From: CAUZWH01 sp965224275
GTDB taxonomy: Bacteria > Pseudomonadota > Alphaproteobacteria > SHVV01
Direction: 5' to 3'
Length of the DNA stretch: 64,000 nucleotides
Assembly: GCA_965224275.1 (NCBI GenBank)
Contig: CBDCYR010000008.1
Coordinates: forward strand, 124,001-188,000
Position numbers and translations under genes: made by a program. A model generated the notes under the pieces. That model was not told the origin of the DNA. It saw only the letters and a list, made by a program, of their open reading frames with translations, and did not search any database. Numbering within the stretch: the first letter of the stretch is position 1; each line of letters starts with the position of its first letter. Of the stretch, positions 16,711 through 27,006 are shown piece after piece.

Positions 16711-18935
16711 GCCGAACGACGCTATTTCGACGTCGCAATGAACACGCCGTCCCAGTCTTCGGGCGGCGGGTCGGTCTCGTAAGCATCGAGGCGTTCGTCG
16801 TAGAGGTCGTAAAGAACCTCAAGATCGCCATCAAGCGCCCGGCATTTCTTGACCAGGGCGCGCGCTTCGTCGAAATGCTTGCTGCGATAGGCATCGAGCA
16901 TCTTGATGTGCTCGGCCGACAATTCCTTGAAGTTCGGCTGCTGGGCTTTTTCGGCGTCGCCAAGCAATGAGAAGATGTGGACCGCTTCCTTCTTGCCCTT
17001 GACCGCGATGAGGTCGAGTTCGATGACCGCGTAGTCAGGCGCCCGCTTGTAAGTTTCCTGGCCGATAACGATGCCAACGCCATAATTCTTTGACTGGCCT
17101 TCGAGGCGAGCCGCCAGATTCACTGCATCACCGAGCACCGAATAGTCGAACCGCTGTACGGACCCCATGTTGCCGACACAGACCTCGCCTGAGTTGAGGC
17201 CGATGGCCGATATTGATCGGAAAGAACTTGCGCCCTTCATCTTCGGCTTGCTGCTTAATCTCCGCGTTCACGCCTTCCAGCGCGGTGAACATGGCCAGTG
17301 CCGAATCGTTGCCATTGGCCGCGTGCTGGTCGTCGTCGAGCGGCGCATTCCAAAACGCCATGATGCAATCGCCCATATATTTATCGATGGTGCCGCGGCG
17401 GCTCAGGATCATGTCGGTCATCGGCGTCAGGAACTGATTGATCAATTGGGTCAGCCCCTGCGGATCCTCTTTGAATTGTTCGGAGATCGCGGTGAAACCA
17501 CGAATATCGGCAAACAGCAGCGTCATGTCCCGCATCTCGCCACCGAGCACGAGGCGGTCGGGTTCCTCGGCCAGCTGCTCGACCAAAGCCGGCGACATGT
17601 AGTGACTGAAAGCATCGCGCACCTGCGCTTTCTCGGCCTCGGTGCGCAGGTAGTTAAGCAATGTACTGGCGAGAAAGATGGTGATGGCGGCGAGTGAAGG
17701 AATGACCGGGTCGAGCAACCACAGTTGCTCGGTGAACAGATACCAAGAGGCGTAGGACACTCCGACGATCGCGCCCAGTCCGAGCAAGGCGCTCCAGCCA
17801 CCGCCCAAACGCGGAATTAGCACGATCAGGATCAGGCCCAACACAATGAGATAAATTATTTCGGCGCCATAGGCCCAATCCGGCCGCTCGAGGAAATGGC
17901 CGAGGAGCATTTGCTCTATCGCCTGGATGTGCACCTCAGCGCCTGCTGCGGCCGCGGTTAGCGGCGTCGACCGGATGTCCTGCAGGCCGGCGGCACTGGT
18001 TCCGACAATGATGATGTTGCCGGCAATTTTCTGCGGATCGACGCTCCCGTCTAGAACCTTCCAGGCCGATACATAACGTTCGGGAATGGTTCCGGTATCA
18101 TGGATCCAGATCCGCCCCAGCGGATCGGTCGGGACTTCGATGCGTCCAATCTTGATGGTGTTCAATCCCGTTGATTCGCCAAACGCGGTTTCGCCGCTGG
18201 CACCCGACGATTTGAGGATGAACGTGCGCGCCCCTTGGGCGAGGCGCAGGGCTTCGGCCGATAATGACGGGTAGAGCCTGTCGCCGAGACGCACAAACAG
18301 GGGAACGCGACGAATGATGTTGTCGGTTTCTGCAATCAGGTTAAAGCTGCCGTTGCCGAGTGCTGCATCTTCGATCGGCTTGAGATTGACCACGGCGCCG
18401 CTAAAGGAGGGAATGAACGGTTTGGGATCGTCGCCAGCGGTCGCAAAGGATCCCTTTTGCGCGGGCGCTCGTTCGGAGTCGACGTCGGAAAGGACGAACC
18501 CGGCGATAACGTTGCCGGCCTGGCCAATAATATCGGCGAAAATCGCGTCGTGATCGGGAAGCCCGTCAGATTTCGCCCGCAGCGCATCGATCTCAGGTGT
18601 GCTTGGCCACACCGGCAGGATATTGGCCGGGGAGGTGCGGTCGGGTTCTGCGAACACGATATCGAACACAACCAGACCCGCGCCCATATTGGCCAGTCGC
18701 GCGATCAATTCTGCAAAAACGGTGCGTGGCCAGGGGAACTGGCCAATCCGGGCCAGGCTTTCGTCGTCGATATCGAGCAGTCGGACCGGTTGCGGTTCAT
18801 AGATCCGCGGTGCGGCCCGCATGAAGACGTCGAAAACCTTGAGTTGAAGTTCGCCAACGACGGGAACGTAGACCCGGAACGCTACAATACCGAGCAGCAG
18901 CAGAAACGGGACGATGTAGTGCAGCCAGCCTCTAA

Positions 18936-19874
18936 GAGTCCGACTCGAAACTCTATGTTTGATAACAGTACCTTGCGAGCCGCCTTGTGAGGAGTCGGAT
19001 GTTGGCGACAAGAATCCATGCCTGTGCGGAGGCGATTGATTTCTCCCAATCCTTGGCCAGTCGACGGCATCGGTTGAGCCAGGCGAAGGTCCTCTCGACG
19101 ACCCATCGTCTGGGCAGGAGCTCGAAGCCCTGGGCGGTGTCTGAGCGCTTGATGATCTCGAGCTTCCAGCGGCCGATGTCCTCAAGGGCGCCCTCGAGTT
19201 TCGGTCCCGCGTAGGCGGCGTCGGCGAAGAGGTGACGCAGCCGGGGGAAGCGATGACGGATCGATTTGAGGACCTCGGGCGCGCCGTCGCGGTCCTGGAT
19301 ATCGGCTGCGTGCACGATCAGGCCGACCAGCAGGCCGAGTGTATCGGTGACGATGTGACGCTTGCGGCCCTTGATCTTCTTGCCGGGGAAAGCGCGTCAT
19401 AGCCCCGAACACCACCGCTTTCCGTGGTTTTCACGCTCTGGCTGTCGATCACCCCGGCGCTCGGGCCGGCCTCGCGTCCTTCCAGCTCCCGGGCCGCCAT
19501 GACCAGGTGATGGTTGATGCTCTCCAGCAGGCCGTTGGAGCGCCAGTCGTAGAAATAGCGCTGGACCGTGGAAGGCGGAGGGAAGTCGTTCGGCAACATC
19601 GCCCACTGGCAGCCCGTCGAGGCCATGTACATGACCGCATCCATGACATGGCGCAGGTCCGTCGTCCTCGGCCGGCCGATCTTCTTGCGCGGCGGCATGA
19701 GCGGCGCGATCAACGCCCACTCTCGATCCGTCAGGTCGCTTGCGTAGCGCCCGCCACGGCGCTCATAATTCGGGCGAGTGATTTCGGTCCACATGTTGTG
19801 CCTCCTCGTTTGCTTTGACACAACCGAGTAAGCCACAACCGACTGAAATCACTCAACTAGTTTCGGGTTGGCCT
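18936..19874 (-). mobile_element. IS5-type insertion sequence, copy 1 (defective)
   Basis: 939 bp bounded by direct repeats CTAA (18932-18935 and 19875-19878). The ends are imperfect inverted repeats, AGGCCAACCCGAAACT at one side and GAGTCCGACTCGAAACT at the other. The sequence matches copy 2 (27454-28384) everywhere I compared, except for 8 extra bases GGGGAAAG at 19385-19392. Near-identity of the copies implies recent movement. It inserted into the start of the cyclase gene. Confidence 0.9.
18953..19794 (-). pseudogene. IS5-family transposase, frameshifted copy
   Basis: Starts with MWTEITRPNYERRGGRYASD after GAGGAGG, as in copy 2. The frame is lost after GGVRGYDA, where eight extra bases lie (19385-19392), and continues correctly in another frame to the end (LLTRRLARYCYQT). 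All catalytic residues of the DDE domain are still encoded but on two frames, so an active enzyme is unlikely unless frameshifting occurs. Copy 2 could mobilise this element in trans. Confidence 0.88.
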
Positions 19875-20051
19875 CTAAGTCGCGTCATCGCTCTTGCCAC
19901 CGATCTCGGGCACCGCCGTGCGGATTGCCGAAAAGTCGCGGACATTGCCGCCAACAATCCCTATTTTAGCAGAACCGCGCGACCAACGGAAAATCCTGCC
20001 TGCCTCCTCGATGCTCGTTCTCGTTTCTTTTGTCGGTACCCGGTAAGCGTT

Positions 20052-21392
20052 TTGGATCACGTTTTTCATCGTCACACGCGTAACCATCTGCCGGTCGCGG
20101 TTGCCGGCGACGGTATGTATATCGTCGATCGTGAGGGCCGCCGGTATCTCGACGGCTCGGGCGGCGCCGCGGTGTCAGTACTGGGTCACAGCGATCCCGA
20201 CGTGCGCCGGGCGATCAAAGCACAAGTCGACAGCCTGGCGTTCGCCCATACCGGCTTCTTCACGACCGAGGTCGTTGAGGAACTCGCCGACCACCTTATC
20301 GCCGCCGCGCCGCCGGGCATGGATCGGGTCTATTTCCTAAGCGGCGGTTCAGAGGGGATCGAGACCGCACTCAAGATGGCGCGGCAATACTTCATTGAAA
20401 TCGGCGAACCTCAGCGCACCCGCTTTATCTCACGCCGCCAGAGTTACCACGGCAATACCCTCGGCGCGCTCTCGGTGGGCGGTAACATGGCGCGCCGCGA
20501 ACCGTTTGCGCCACTGTTGTTCGACACCAAGCACATCGCCCCGTGCTACGCCTATCGCGAGCAACAGGCGGGCGAAAACGAGCAAGCCTATGGGCTGCGC
20601 GCGGCGGCCGAGCTGGAGCAGGCGTTGCTCGATGTTGGGCCAGACTCGGTGATCGGTTTTGTGGCTGAACCGGTGGTTGGCGCCACCCTCGGCGCGGTCC
20701 CGGCGGCGGAAGGTTACCTGCGCCGCATTCGCGAGATCTGCGATCGCTACGGGGTGTTGCTGATCCTCGACGAAGTGATGTGCGGGATGGGGCGCACTGG
20801 AACCCTGCACGCGTGCGAACAGGACGGGGTCGCACCGGATTTGCTGATAAGCGCCAAGGGTCTGGGTGCCGGTTATCAGCCGATCGGCGCGGTGATGGTT
20901 GCCGCCAAGCTGTTCGATGCCTTCCGCGACGGATCCGGCTATTTCCAGCACGGGCACACCTATATCGGTCATGCCACGGCCTGTGCCGCGGCGCTGGCGG
21001 TTCAAAAGGCGATCGTCGACCGCGATCTGCTAACCAACGTGCGAACCATGGGGGCGGCGCTCGACGCCGCGCTGCATGAGCGCTTCGGCAATCACCATCA
21101 TATCGGGGACATCCGCGGGCGCGGGTTGTTTCACGGTATCGAGTTGGTCGCCGATCGCACAACGAAGGAGCCGTTTGATGTCGCGGCGGGTTTGCACACG
21201 CGCATCAAACAGGAAGCAATGGCACGAGAACTGATCGTCTATCCCGGCGGCGGCACGGTTGATGGTACCCGCGGCGATCATGTCCTGATCGCGCCGCCGT
21301 TTATCGCCAAGCAACATCACATTGACACGATCGTCGATCGGCTTGGTGACGCCGTGGATGCCGCGATCGCGGCGGCTGGTGTCCGACGATGA
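20052..21392 (+). CDS. Class III pyridoxal-phosphate aminotransferase
   Basis: 446 residues from a TTG at 20052; the open frame extends back into the IS, but the homologous protein begins at MDHVFHRHTRNHLPVAVAGDG. Seen: YLDGSGGAAVSVLGHSDPDV, YFLSGGSEGIETALKMARQY, HGNTLGALSVGG-type SYHGNTLG, LILDEVMCGMGRTG (the cofactor Asp) and LLISAKGLGAGYQPIGAV with the Schiff-base lysine. Omega- and beta-amino acid transaminases belong here. The next gene overlaps by four bases and encodes a beta-keto acid cleavage enzyme, so the product may be a beta-keto acid. The IS now replaces sequence about 180 bases upstream, where its promoter or a divergent control region probably lay. Confidence 0.87.
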   Translation: MDHVFHRHTRNHLPVAVAGDGMYIVDREGRRYLDGSGGAAVSVLGHSDPDVRRAIKAQVDSLAFAHTGFFTTEVVEELADHLIAAAPPGMDRVYFLSGGSEGIETALKMARQYFIEIGEPQRTRFISRRQSYHGNTLGALSVGGNMARREPFAPLLFDTKHIAPCYAYREQQAGENEQAYGLRAAAELEQALLDVGPDSVIGFVAEPVVGATLGAVPAAEGYLRRIREICDRYGVLLILDEVMCGMGRTGTLHACEQDGVAPDLLISAKGLGAGYQPIGAVMVAAKLFDAFRDGSGYFQHGHTYIGHATACAAALAVQKAIVDRDLLTNVRTMGAALDAALHERFGNHHHIGDIRGRGLFHGIELVADRTTKEPFDVAAGLHTRIKQEAMARELIVYPGGGTVDGTRGDHVLIAPPFIAKQHHIDTIVDRLGDAVDAAIAAAGVRR

Positions 21393-22237
21393 ACACCGCA
21401 GCCCCCGTTGTCATCGCCGTGGCACCGAACGGCGCCCGTAAAACCAAGGCAGACCATCCAAGGTTGCCCATTTCACCGGATGAAATCGTCGCCGACGCGG
21501 AGGCTTGCCTAGCCGCGGGCGTGTCGATGATCCATCTCCACGTCCGCGACGCCGATGATCAACACACGTTGGATCCCACCACCTACCGCGGTGCCATCGA
21601 CGCGTTGCACGATGCCGTCGGCGATACTCTGGTCGTGCAAATGACCACCGAGGCGGTTGGCCGCTATACGGCGGCTGAACAGATCGATGCGGTGCAAGCC
21701 GTGACACCGGAAGCGGTGTCGATCGCGTTGCGGGAAATTGTGCCAGATGCCGCCAGTGAGGATCCTGCCGGCGCATTTTTTCACTGGCTTACCGAACGCC
21801 AGGTGTTGGCACAATTCATACTATATGCCCCCGAAGAGGTCGCGACTTACGTCGACCTGCGCGAGCGCGGCGTCATCCCCGGTGGCGAGCACAGCGTGCT
21901 GTTCGTATTGGGGCGCTACACAACCGACCAGCAGTCTTCGCCGAGCGACATTGTCCCATTCGTCGAGAGATATGCCGAGTTGCAGGTCCGGGTTCCGTGG
22001 ATGATCTGCGCGTTTGGTCAGCGCGAAGCCGAGTGTATCGCTGCGGCGATCGAAATGGGCGGCCATGCCAGAGTGGGTTTCGAGAACAATCAGTTGCGCC
22101 GCGATGGCAGCGTTGCCGCCAGCAACGCCGATGCGGTAGCCGACGCAGCCGCCGTTGCCCGCGTATCGGGTCGCCCGATCGCGGATGCCGCGACCGCGCG
22201 CGACGTGCTCGGCGGACGCCTATCGACGTCGGCCTAA
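21389..22237 (+). CDS. Beta-keto acid cleavage enzyme (BKACE, DUF849)
   Basis: 282 residues. VVIAVAPNGARKTKADHPRLP at the N-terminus and the metal-binding MIHLHVRDADDQHTLD are hallmarks of the BKACE family, which includes Kce of lysine fermentation. Later motifs: VVQMTTEA and GGHARVGFENN near the C-terminus. These enzymes condense a beta-keto acid with acetyl-CoA to release acetoacetate and a new acyl-CoA. The ATG overlaps the stop of the aminotransferase gene (ATGA), so the two are translated together. This implies conversion of an imported beta-amino acid, or a related compound, to a keto acid and its cleavage. Confidence 0.87.
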   Translation: MNTAAPVVIAVAPNGARKTKADHPRLPISPDEIVADAEACLAAGVSMIHLHVRDADDQHTLDPTTYRGAIDALHDAVGDTLVVQMTTEAVGRYTAAEQIDAVQAVTPEAVSIALREIVPDAASEDPAGAFFHWLTERQVLAQFILYAPEEVATYVDLRERGVIPGGEHSVLFVLGRYTTDQQSSPSDIVPFVERYAELQVRVPWMICAFGQREAECIAAAIEMGGHARVGFENNQLRRDGSVAASNADAVADAAAVARVSGRPIADAATARDVLGGRLSTSA

Positions 22238-22312
22238 CCCGGCCCGTTGCCCGCGACGGCGACCCGTCATAGAGTGGCGGCAGACAAATACAAGATTGAG
22301 GAGGACGTTATC

Positions 22313-23293
22313 GTGAAAAAACTAGCTCTAACTGTATTCGCTGCGGCCCTCGCAGGCGGCGCCTTCGCACTCGCGTCACCGGCCGAAACGCAAGCTCAGC
22401 AAAAGTTCATCACCATTGGTACCGGCGGGGTAACCGGTGTGTACTATCCAACCGGCGGTTCGATCTGTCGGCTCGTCAACAAGAACCGCAAGACGCACGG
22501 CATTCGCTGCACGGTCGAAAGCACGGGTGGCTCGGTCTACAACATCAACACGATCCGGGCCGGCGAACTCGATATGGGCGTTGCCCAATCGGATTGGCAG
22601 TTCCACGCCTATCACGGATCCAGCAAGTTCAAGGCCAAGGGGGCTTTTGAAGGACTGCGAGCGGTGTTCTCGGTCCATCCGGAACCCTTCACCGTCGTCG
22701 CGCGTGCCGACTCCGGGATCAAGCATTTCAACGATCTCAAAGGCAAGCGCGTCAACATCGGTAATCCCGGCTCGGGTCAACGCGGCACCATGGAAGTCGT
22801 GATGGAAGCGCTCGGATGGTCGAAAAGCGACTTCGCACTTGCGTCTGAGCTGAAGTCCGCCGAGCAATCATCGGCCCTGTGCGACAATAAGATTGACGCC
22901 ATGGTGTTCACGGTTGGCCACCCCAGTGGATCGATCAAGGAAGCCTCGTCGTCATGCGATAGCGTTATTGTCGAGGTGTCGGGAGCAGTGATCGACAAGC
23001 TCGTGAACAACAACTCCTACTACCGCCATGCGACGATTCCCGGCGGGATGTATCGCGGCAGCCCCAGCGATGTCAAAACGTTTGGCGTTGGTGCAACGTT
23101 CGTCACGTCGACGGATGTGGCCACCGATACGGTTTATCACGTTGTCAAAGCGGTCTTCGAGAATTTCGATCAATTCAAGAAACTGCACCCGGCATTCGGT
23201 GTGTTGCAAAAGAACCAGATGGTCAAAGACGGCCTGTCGGCTCCGCTACATGACGGCGCAGCCAAGTACTACAAAGAAGCAGGCTTGATGTAA
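22313..23293 (+). CDS. TAXI-family TRAP transporter substrate-binding protein
   Basis: 326 residues from a GTG with GAGGAGG upstream. Signal peptide VKKLALTVFAAALAGGAFALASPAETQA, then FITIGTGGVTGVYYPTGGSICRLVN, the typical TAXI opening. RVNIGNPGSGQRGTMEVVMEALGW and SALCDNKIDAMVFTVGHPSGSI form the ligand site. It delivers ligand to the fused permease at 24414. A hairpin terminator follows the stop, which would lower expression of downstream genes relative to this abundant binding protein, a common arrangement for binding-protein genes. Confidence 0.92.
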   Translation: MKKLALTVFAAALAGGAFALASPAETQAQQKFITIGTGGVTGVYYPTGGSICRLVNKNRKTHGIRCTVESTGGSVYNINTIRAGELDMGVAQSDWQFHAYHGSSKFKAKGAFEGLRAVFSVHPEPFTVVARADSGIKHFNDLKGKRVNIGNPGSGQRGTMEVVMEALGWSKSDFALASELKSAEQSSALCDNKIDAMVFTVGHPSGSIKEASSSCDSVIVEVSGAVIDKLVNNNSYYRHATIPGGMYRGSPSDVKTFGVGATFVTSTDVATDTVYHVVKAVFENFDQFKKLHPAFGVLQKNQMVKDGLSAPLHDGAAKYYKEAGLM

Positions 23294-23300
23294 GCTGATG

Positions 23301-23332
23301 TGGGAGCGGCGGTTGCCGCTCCCATCTTTCCC
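23301..23332 (+). terminator. Hairpin terminator or attenuator after the TAXI gene
   Basis: TGGGAGCGGC (23301-23310) pairs perfectly with GCCGCTCCCA (23315-23324) around a GGTT loop, followed by TCTTTCCCC. It lies eight bases after the stop. The weak T-run suggests partial termination within the operon. Confidence 0.65.
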
Positions 23333-23393
23333 CGTGGGTGGCACACTCGAGACGACTGCGGGTTGCTAAGCCGCCGACGCGAAGGAGGTGACG

Positions 23394-24363
23394 ATGTCAT
23401 TGAGAATCGTCCTGTCCTTGTCCGGATTGCTAGCCATACTGCTCTTCGCAACGATGCCGGGTCGTCCAGCCAGCGCCCAGGATCTACTGGTTGGTTCGGG
23501 CGAACGGGGTGGCGTTTACCACCAAACGGCACGCGCGCTGTGTCGCGTACTCAACCGCGAAGATGGAACGACCTGCGGGGCTCTCGTCACATCCGGGGCG
23601 CTGTTCAATCTCGATAATGTGCGTGGCGGCGCGATCGAATTCGGCATTGTGCCCTCCGATCTCCAATTTCACGCGATTAAGAAAAGCGGCGCGTTTGAAT
23701 TTGTCGACGCAACTTACGGAAATATTCGGTCGGTACTGTCGCTTCATGGCGAGCCACTGACCCTAATCGCGCGGCGCGATTCGGGAATTCGTGGGCTCCA
23801 GAATCTTGCCGGCAGCCGTATCAATATAGGTAGCCCGGTGATCGGCCGAGCGAGATTTGATGACGATGCTCATGACGGCTCAGGGATGGACCCGCGCGAC
23901 CTTTAGTCTGACGCAGGAACTGCCGGTCGATCAGCAATCGCTATCGCTCTGCCATGGCCGGGTCCAAGCGATGGTGTATTACGGAACCCATCCAAATGCG
24001 GCGTTAGACCAGACGACCTCGCTATGCGATGCGACCCTCGTCAATATTGTCGGACCGGCCATCGACAAACTGATCGCTGCCAATCCTTATTTGTCAAAAC
24101 AGACAATACCGAGCGGTACTTACACGAGCGTCGGCGATCGCGTCGATACGTTTGGTACAACCGTTACCGTCATCACCTCTGCCGAGGTCGACGATGGCAC
24201 GGTACGCGATCTAGTCCGGTCCATTGTGGTCAACTTGCCGACGTTGGCCCGCATCCATCCCGCGTTCAATTCACTCGAGCCTGGGGTCATGGCACGCCGC
24301 GGCCTAACCGCGCCGCTACACGATGGTGCGGTGCGCTACTTTAGCGAAATTGGAATCATGTAG
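23394..24363 (+). pseudogene. Second TAXI-family binding protein, frameshifted
   Basis: Begins MSLRIVLSLSGLLAILLFATMPGRPASAQ (signal peptide) after a near-perfect ribosome site AAGGAGGTGACG. It is a paralogue of the preceding protein: LLVGSGERGGVYHQTARALCRVLN matches its opening and INIGSPVIGRARF its ligand loop. After this loop the frame is lost (a TGA in the correct frame lies just upstream, so the shift falls between about 23838 and 23860). It resumes with LMTMLMTAQGWTRATFSLTQ through to the end at 24363. Either one base is wrong in the sequence or the gene is newly inactivated; the rest is well preserved. Confidence 0.78.
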
Positions 24364-24413
24364 TTCTTGGGGCCGCCTCGCGTTGGCGAGGAATGTATGG
24401 GGGAAATCGAGGC

Positions 24414-26996
24414 ATGAGTGACTCAGCGGTAGACCAACAGAGCCTCGACGCGGCCGACTCGATCGTTGCCGAAGCCGATACGGGCGGCCGTAGTCCAAGC
24501 GGTGTCTCCGCGAGGGTTCTGCTGATTGTCCCGTTCATCTGGTCGGTATTCCAGCTTTGGTATGCCTCGCCGTTGCCGTTCATGCTGCGGGTCGCGGTGC
24601 TCAACGACACCGAGGCACGTGCGATCCATCTTGCGTTTGCGATCTTCCTCGCATTCCTGTCGTTCCCCGCATTGAAGCGTTCGCCGCGTCATTTCATCCC
24701 GATCCAAGATTGGGTTTTGGCGATTGTCGGCGCCCTCGCGGCCGCTTACCTCTTTTTGTTCTACGAGGCGCTATCGGATCGTCCCGGCGATCCCACCACC
24801 TACGACGTCGTCGTCGCGGTTATTGGATTGGTGATTTTGCTCGAAGCGACCCGTCGCGCCCTGGGCCCGCCACTCATGGTCGTCGCGATCGTGTTTCTCG
24901 TTTACACGTTTGCAGGCCCGTTGATGCCAGACATCATCGCCCATAAGGGTGCCAGCCTGAATAAAGGCATGTCCCACTTCTGGCTCTATACCGAAGGGGT
25001 CTTTGGTGTCGCCCTTGGTGTGTCAACCAGCATGGTGTTTTTGTTCGTGTCGTTTGGCTCGCTGCTGGAGCGCGCGGGCGGCGGCAACTATTTCATTCGC
25101 ATCGCCTTTGCTTCGCTCGGTCACATGCGCGGAGGTCCGGCCAAGGCGGCCGTCATTTCATCGGCCCTGACCGGACTGATTTCTGGTTCGTCGATTGCCA
25201 ATGTGGTGACCACGGGCACATTTACGATTCCATTGATGCGGCGGGTCGGCTTCTCGGCTGAGAAGGCCGGTGCTGTCGAAGTGGCGTCGTCGACCAACGG
25301 TCAACTAACGCCCCCCATCATGGGCGCGGCGGCATTTCTGATGGTGGAGTTCGTCGGCATTCCGCTGATCGAAGTGATGAAACACGCGTTCCTGCCGGCG
25401 ATCATCTCCTACATCGCGCTGGTTTACATCGTCCATCTGGAGGCGGTGAAGGCGGATATGAAAGGTTTGCCGCGCGCAACTGAATCACCGCTGATGCAGA
25501 AGCTGATCAGTTTCGTGTTCACGATCATCGGCCTTATCGTGCTGTGCGGTGCCGTTTACTACGGGCTTGGCTGGCTTAAGCCGGTTGCAGGTAAGGCGAC
25601 ACCGTGGATCGCAACCGTGTTGCTGTTCGTCGCCTATATAGCCCTGGTCCGGTACGCAACGAGCGTCCCCGAACTTAGCACCAGCACCGACATCTCGGTG
25701 TGCCCGGAAACCGGTCCCACGGTTAAGGCGGGCCTTTATTATCTGCTGCCGGTCGGCGTGCTAGTCTGGTGCCTAACAGTGGAACGACTTTCCCCCGGAT
25801 TGTCGGCTTTTTGGGCAACCGTGTTCATGATCATCATCGTCGCGACCCAGCGGCCCCTCCTGGCTTACTTTCGCCAAAGTGGGGACATCAACGCAGCCGC
25901 GATGCAAAGCCTCGCCGACGCTAGGGACGGCATGATCTCAGGGGCGCGCAACATGATCGGCATCGGCGTCGCGACCGCCGCCGCGGGCATCATCGTTGGT
26001 ACGATTACGCTAACCGGAATAGGTCAGGTGATGACGGAGTTCGTTGAATTGATCTCCGGCGGCAGCCTTATGCTCATGCTGATCTTCACCGCGGTGATCT
26101 GTCTGATCCTCGGCATGGGTCTGCCGACCACCGCTAATTACATCGTGGTGTCGTCGCTGATGGCGCCGGTCATCGTCAATCTCGGTGCCGCCAGTGGCCT
26201 GATCGTGCCGCTGATCGCGGTCCACCTGTTCGTGTTCTATTTCGGCATTCTTGCCGACGATACGCCACCGGTAGGGCTCGCCGCGTTCGCGGCGGCTGCG
26301 ATCTCGGGGGGAGACCCGATCAAGACCGGTATCCAGGGCTTCACCTACGATATTCGCACCGCAATTCTGCCGTTCATGTTCATCTTCAACACCCAGTTGC
26401 TGATGATCGGCATCGATAACGTTTTCGAATTCTTCCTCGTGGTGATCACGGCAGTCCTGGCCATGCTTGCGTTTGCTGCAGCGACGCAGGGCTACTTCTT
26501 GGTCAAGAACCGGATCTGGGAGACCGTCGCCCTGGTCCTGGTCGCCTTTACGTTGTTCCGACCTGGGTTTTGGTGGGACATGGTTTACGAACCGATCGTG
26601 TCGACCGATGCGGCGCAAATCATTGAAGTGGCAGAGCGCTCTCCGCCCGACGCCGATATTCAGCTTCGTATAGCCGGCGTTACTATCGAGGGAGACGAGG
26701 TCACGAAGGTTGTGGTGCTACCGCTCGGCGATGCCGGTCCCGGTGCAGACCGACTTAGCAATGCCGGTTTCGAAATCCGCAAAGAGGATAGCAAGATCAT
26801 TATCGACAACATCGTTTTTGGCAGTGCCGCCGAGAAATCCGGCCTCGACTTTGATTTCGAGATCGTTGGCATTCTCGTTGCGGCGGACCGCCCGCCGAAG
26901 GAACTGATGTTTGTTCCGGCGCTCGTTCTCTACCTGCTTGTATTCATGATGCAGCGCCGCCGGCGCCCGCGCGAGCCCGCTTCTGCGATGGCATAG
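24414..26996 (+). CDS. TRAP transporter fused permease (4TM-12TM)
   Basis: 860 residues from the ATG at 24414 with GAGG just upstream. The small (DctQ-like) and large (DctM-like) membrane subunits are joined, as usual for TAXI systems. Seen: FVSFGSLLERAGGGNYFIRIA, SALTGLISGSSIANVVTTG, SSTNGQLTPPIMGAAAF, ILGMGLPTTANYIV and ADDTPPVGLAAFAAAA, all typical of the large subunit. The last 150 residues form a non-membrane domain with a PDZ-like stretch (FGSAAEKSGLDFDFEIVGI), the DUF3394-type extension, closed by one more helix. It uses an ion gradient to import the ligand caught by the TAXI protein(s) before it. Confidence 0.92.
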   Translation: MSDSAVDQQSLDAADSIVAEADTGGRSPSGVSARVLLIVPFIWSVFQLWYASPLPFMLRVAVLNDTEARAIHLAFAIFLAFLSFPALKRSPRHFIPIQDWVLAIVGALAAAYLFLFYEALSDRPGDPTTYDVVVAVIGLVILLEATRRALGPPLMVVAIVFLVYTFAGPLMPDIIAHKGASLNKGMSHFWLYTEGVFGVALGVSTSMVFLFVSFGSLLERAGGGNYFIRIAFASLGHMRGGPAKAAVISSALTGLISGSSIANVVTTGTFTIPLMRRVGFSAEKAGAVEVASSTNGQLTPPIMGAAAFLMVEFVGIPLIEVMKHAFLPAIISYIALVYIVHLEAVKADMKGLPRATESPLMQKLISFVFTIIGLIVLCGAVYYGLGWLKPVAGKATPWIATVLLFVAYIALVRYATSVPELSTSTDISVCPETGPTVKAGLYYLLPVGVLVWCLTVERLSPGLSAFWATVFMIIIVATQRPLLAYFRQSGDINAAAMQSLADARDGMISGARNMIGIGVATAAAGIIVGTITLTGIGQVMTEFVELISGGSLMLMLIFTAVICLILGMGLPTTANYIVVSSLMAPVIVNLGAASGLIVPLIAVHLFVFYFGILADDTPPVGLAAFAAAAISGGDPIKTGIQGFTYDIRTAILPFMFIFNTQLLMIGIDNVFEFFLVVITAVLAMLAFAAATQGYFLVKNRIWETVALVLVAFTLFRPGFWWDMVYEPIVSTDAAQIIEVAERSPPDADIQLRIAGVTIEGDEVTKVVVLPLGDAGPGADRLSNAGFEIRKEDSKIIIDNIVFGSAAEKSGLDFDFEIVGILVAADRPPKELMFVPALVLYLLVFMMQRRRRPREPASAMA

Positions 26997-27006
26997 GGAG
27001 AACGAG

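Larger units (their letters stand above)
16722..19888 (-). pseudogene. Adenylate cyclase with CHASE2 sensor, split by an IS and frameshifted
   Basis: Without its two lesions this would encode a class III cyclase: N-terminal membrane helix (YIVPFLLLLGIVAFRVYV), a large periplasmic CHASE2 domain, three membrane helices, then the catalytic domain with TLLFADIRGFTAISE and GDCIMAFWNAP holding the metal-binding aspartates. Removing the IS (18936-19874) and one TTAG duplicate joins an ATG at 19888 in frame with the rest (MTRLRGWLHY), so the element sits after codon 3. A second lesion is an extra C near 17208, after FFPINIG; beyond it the reading continues in another frame (IGLNSGEVCVGNMGSVQRF) to the stop at 16722. 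The frame stays open into the IS end, so a chimeric N-terminus could be translated. Function is probably lost. Confidence 0.8.

Noticed and set aside
19815..20051. N-terminal extension of the aminotransferase reaching into the IS
   Set aside because: The first codons belong to the IS end and the same sequence recurs at copy 2; homologous proteins begin near 20052.
20425..21162. 245-codon minus-strand frame opposite the aminotransferase
   Set aside because: Product is almost all Arg, Pro, Ala and Ser, has no recognisable domain, and the plus strand carries a complete aminotransferase.
26010..26618. 202-codon minus-strand frame in the TRAP permease
   Set aside because: Highly charged shadow frame opposite a complete, conserved permease.
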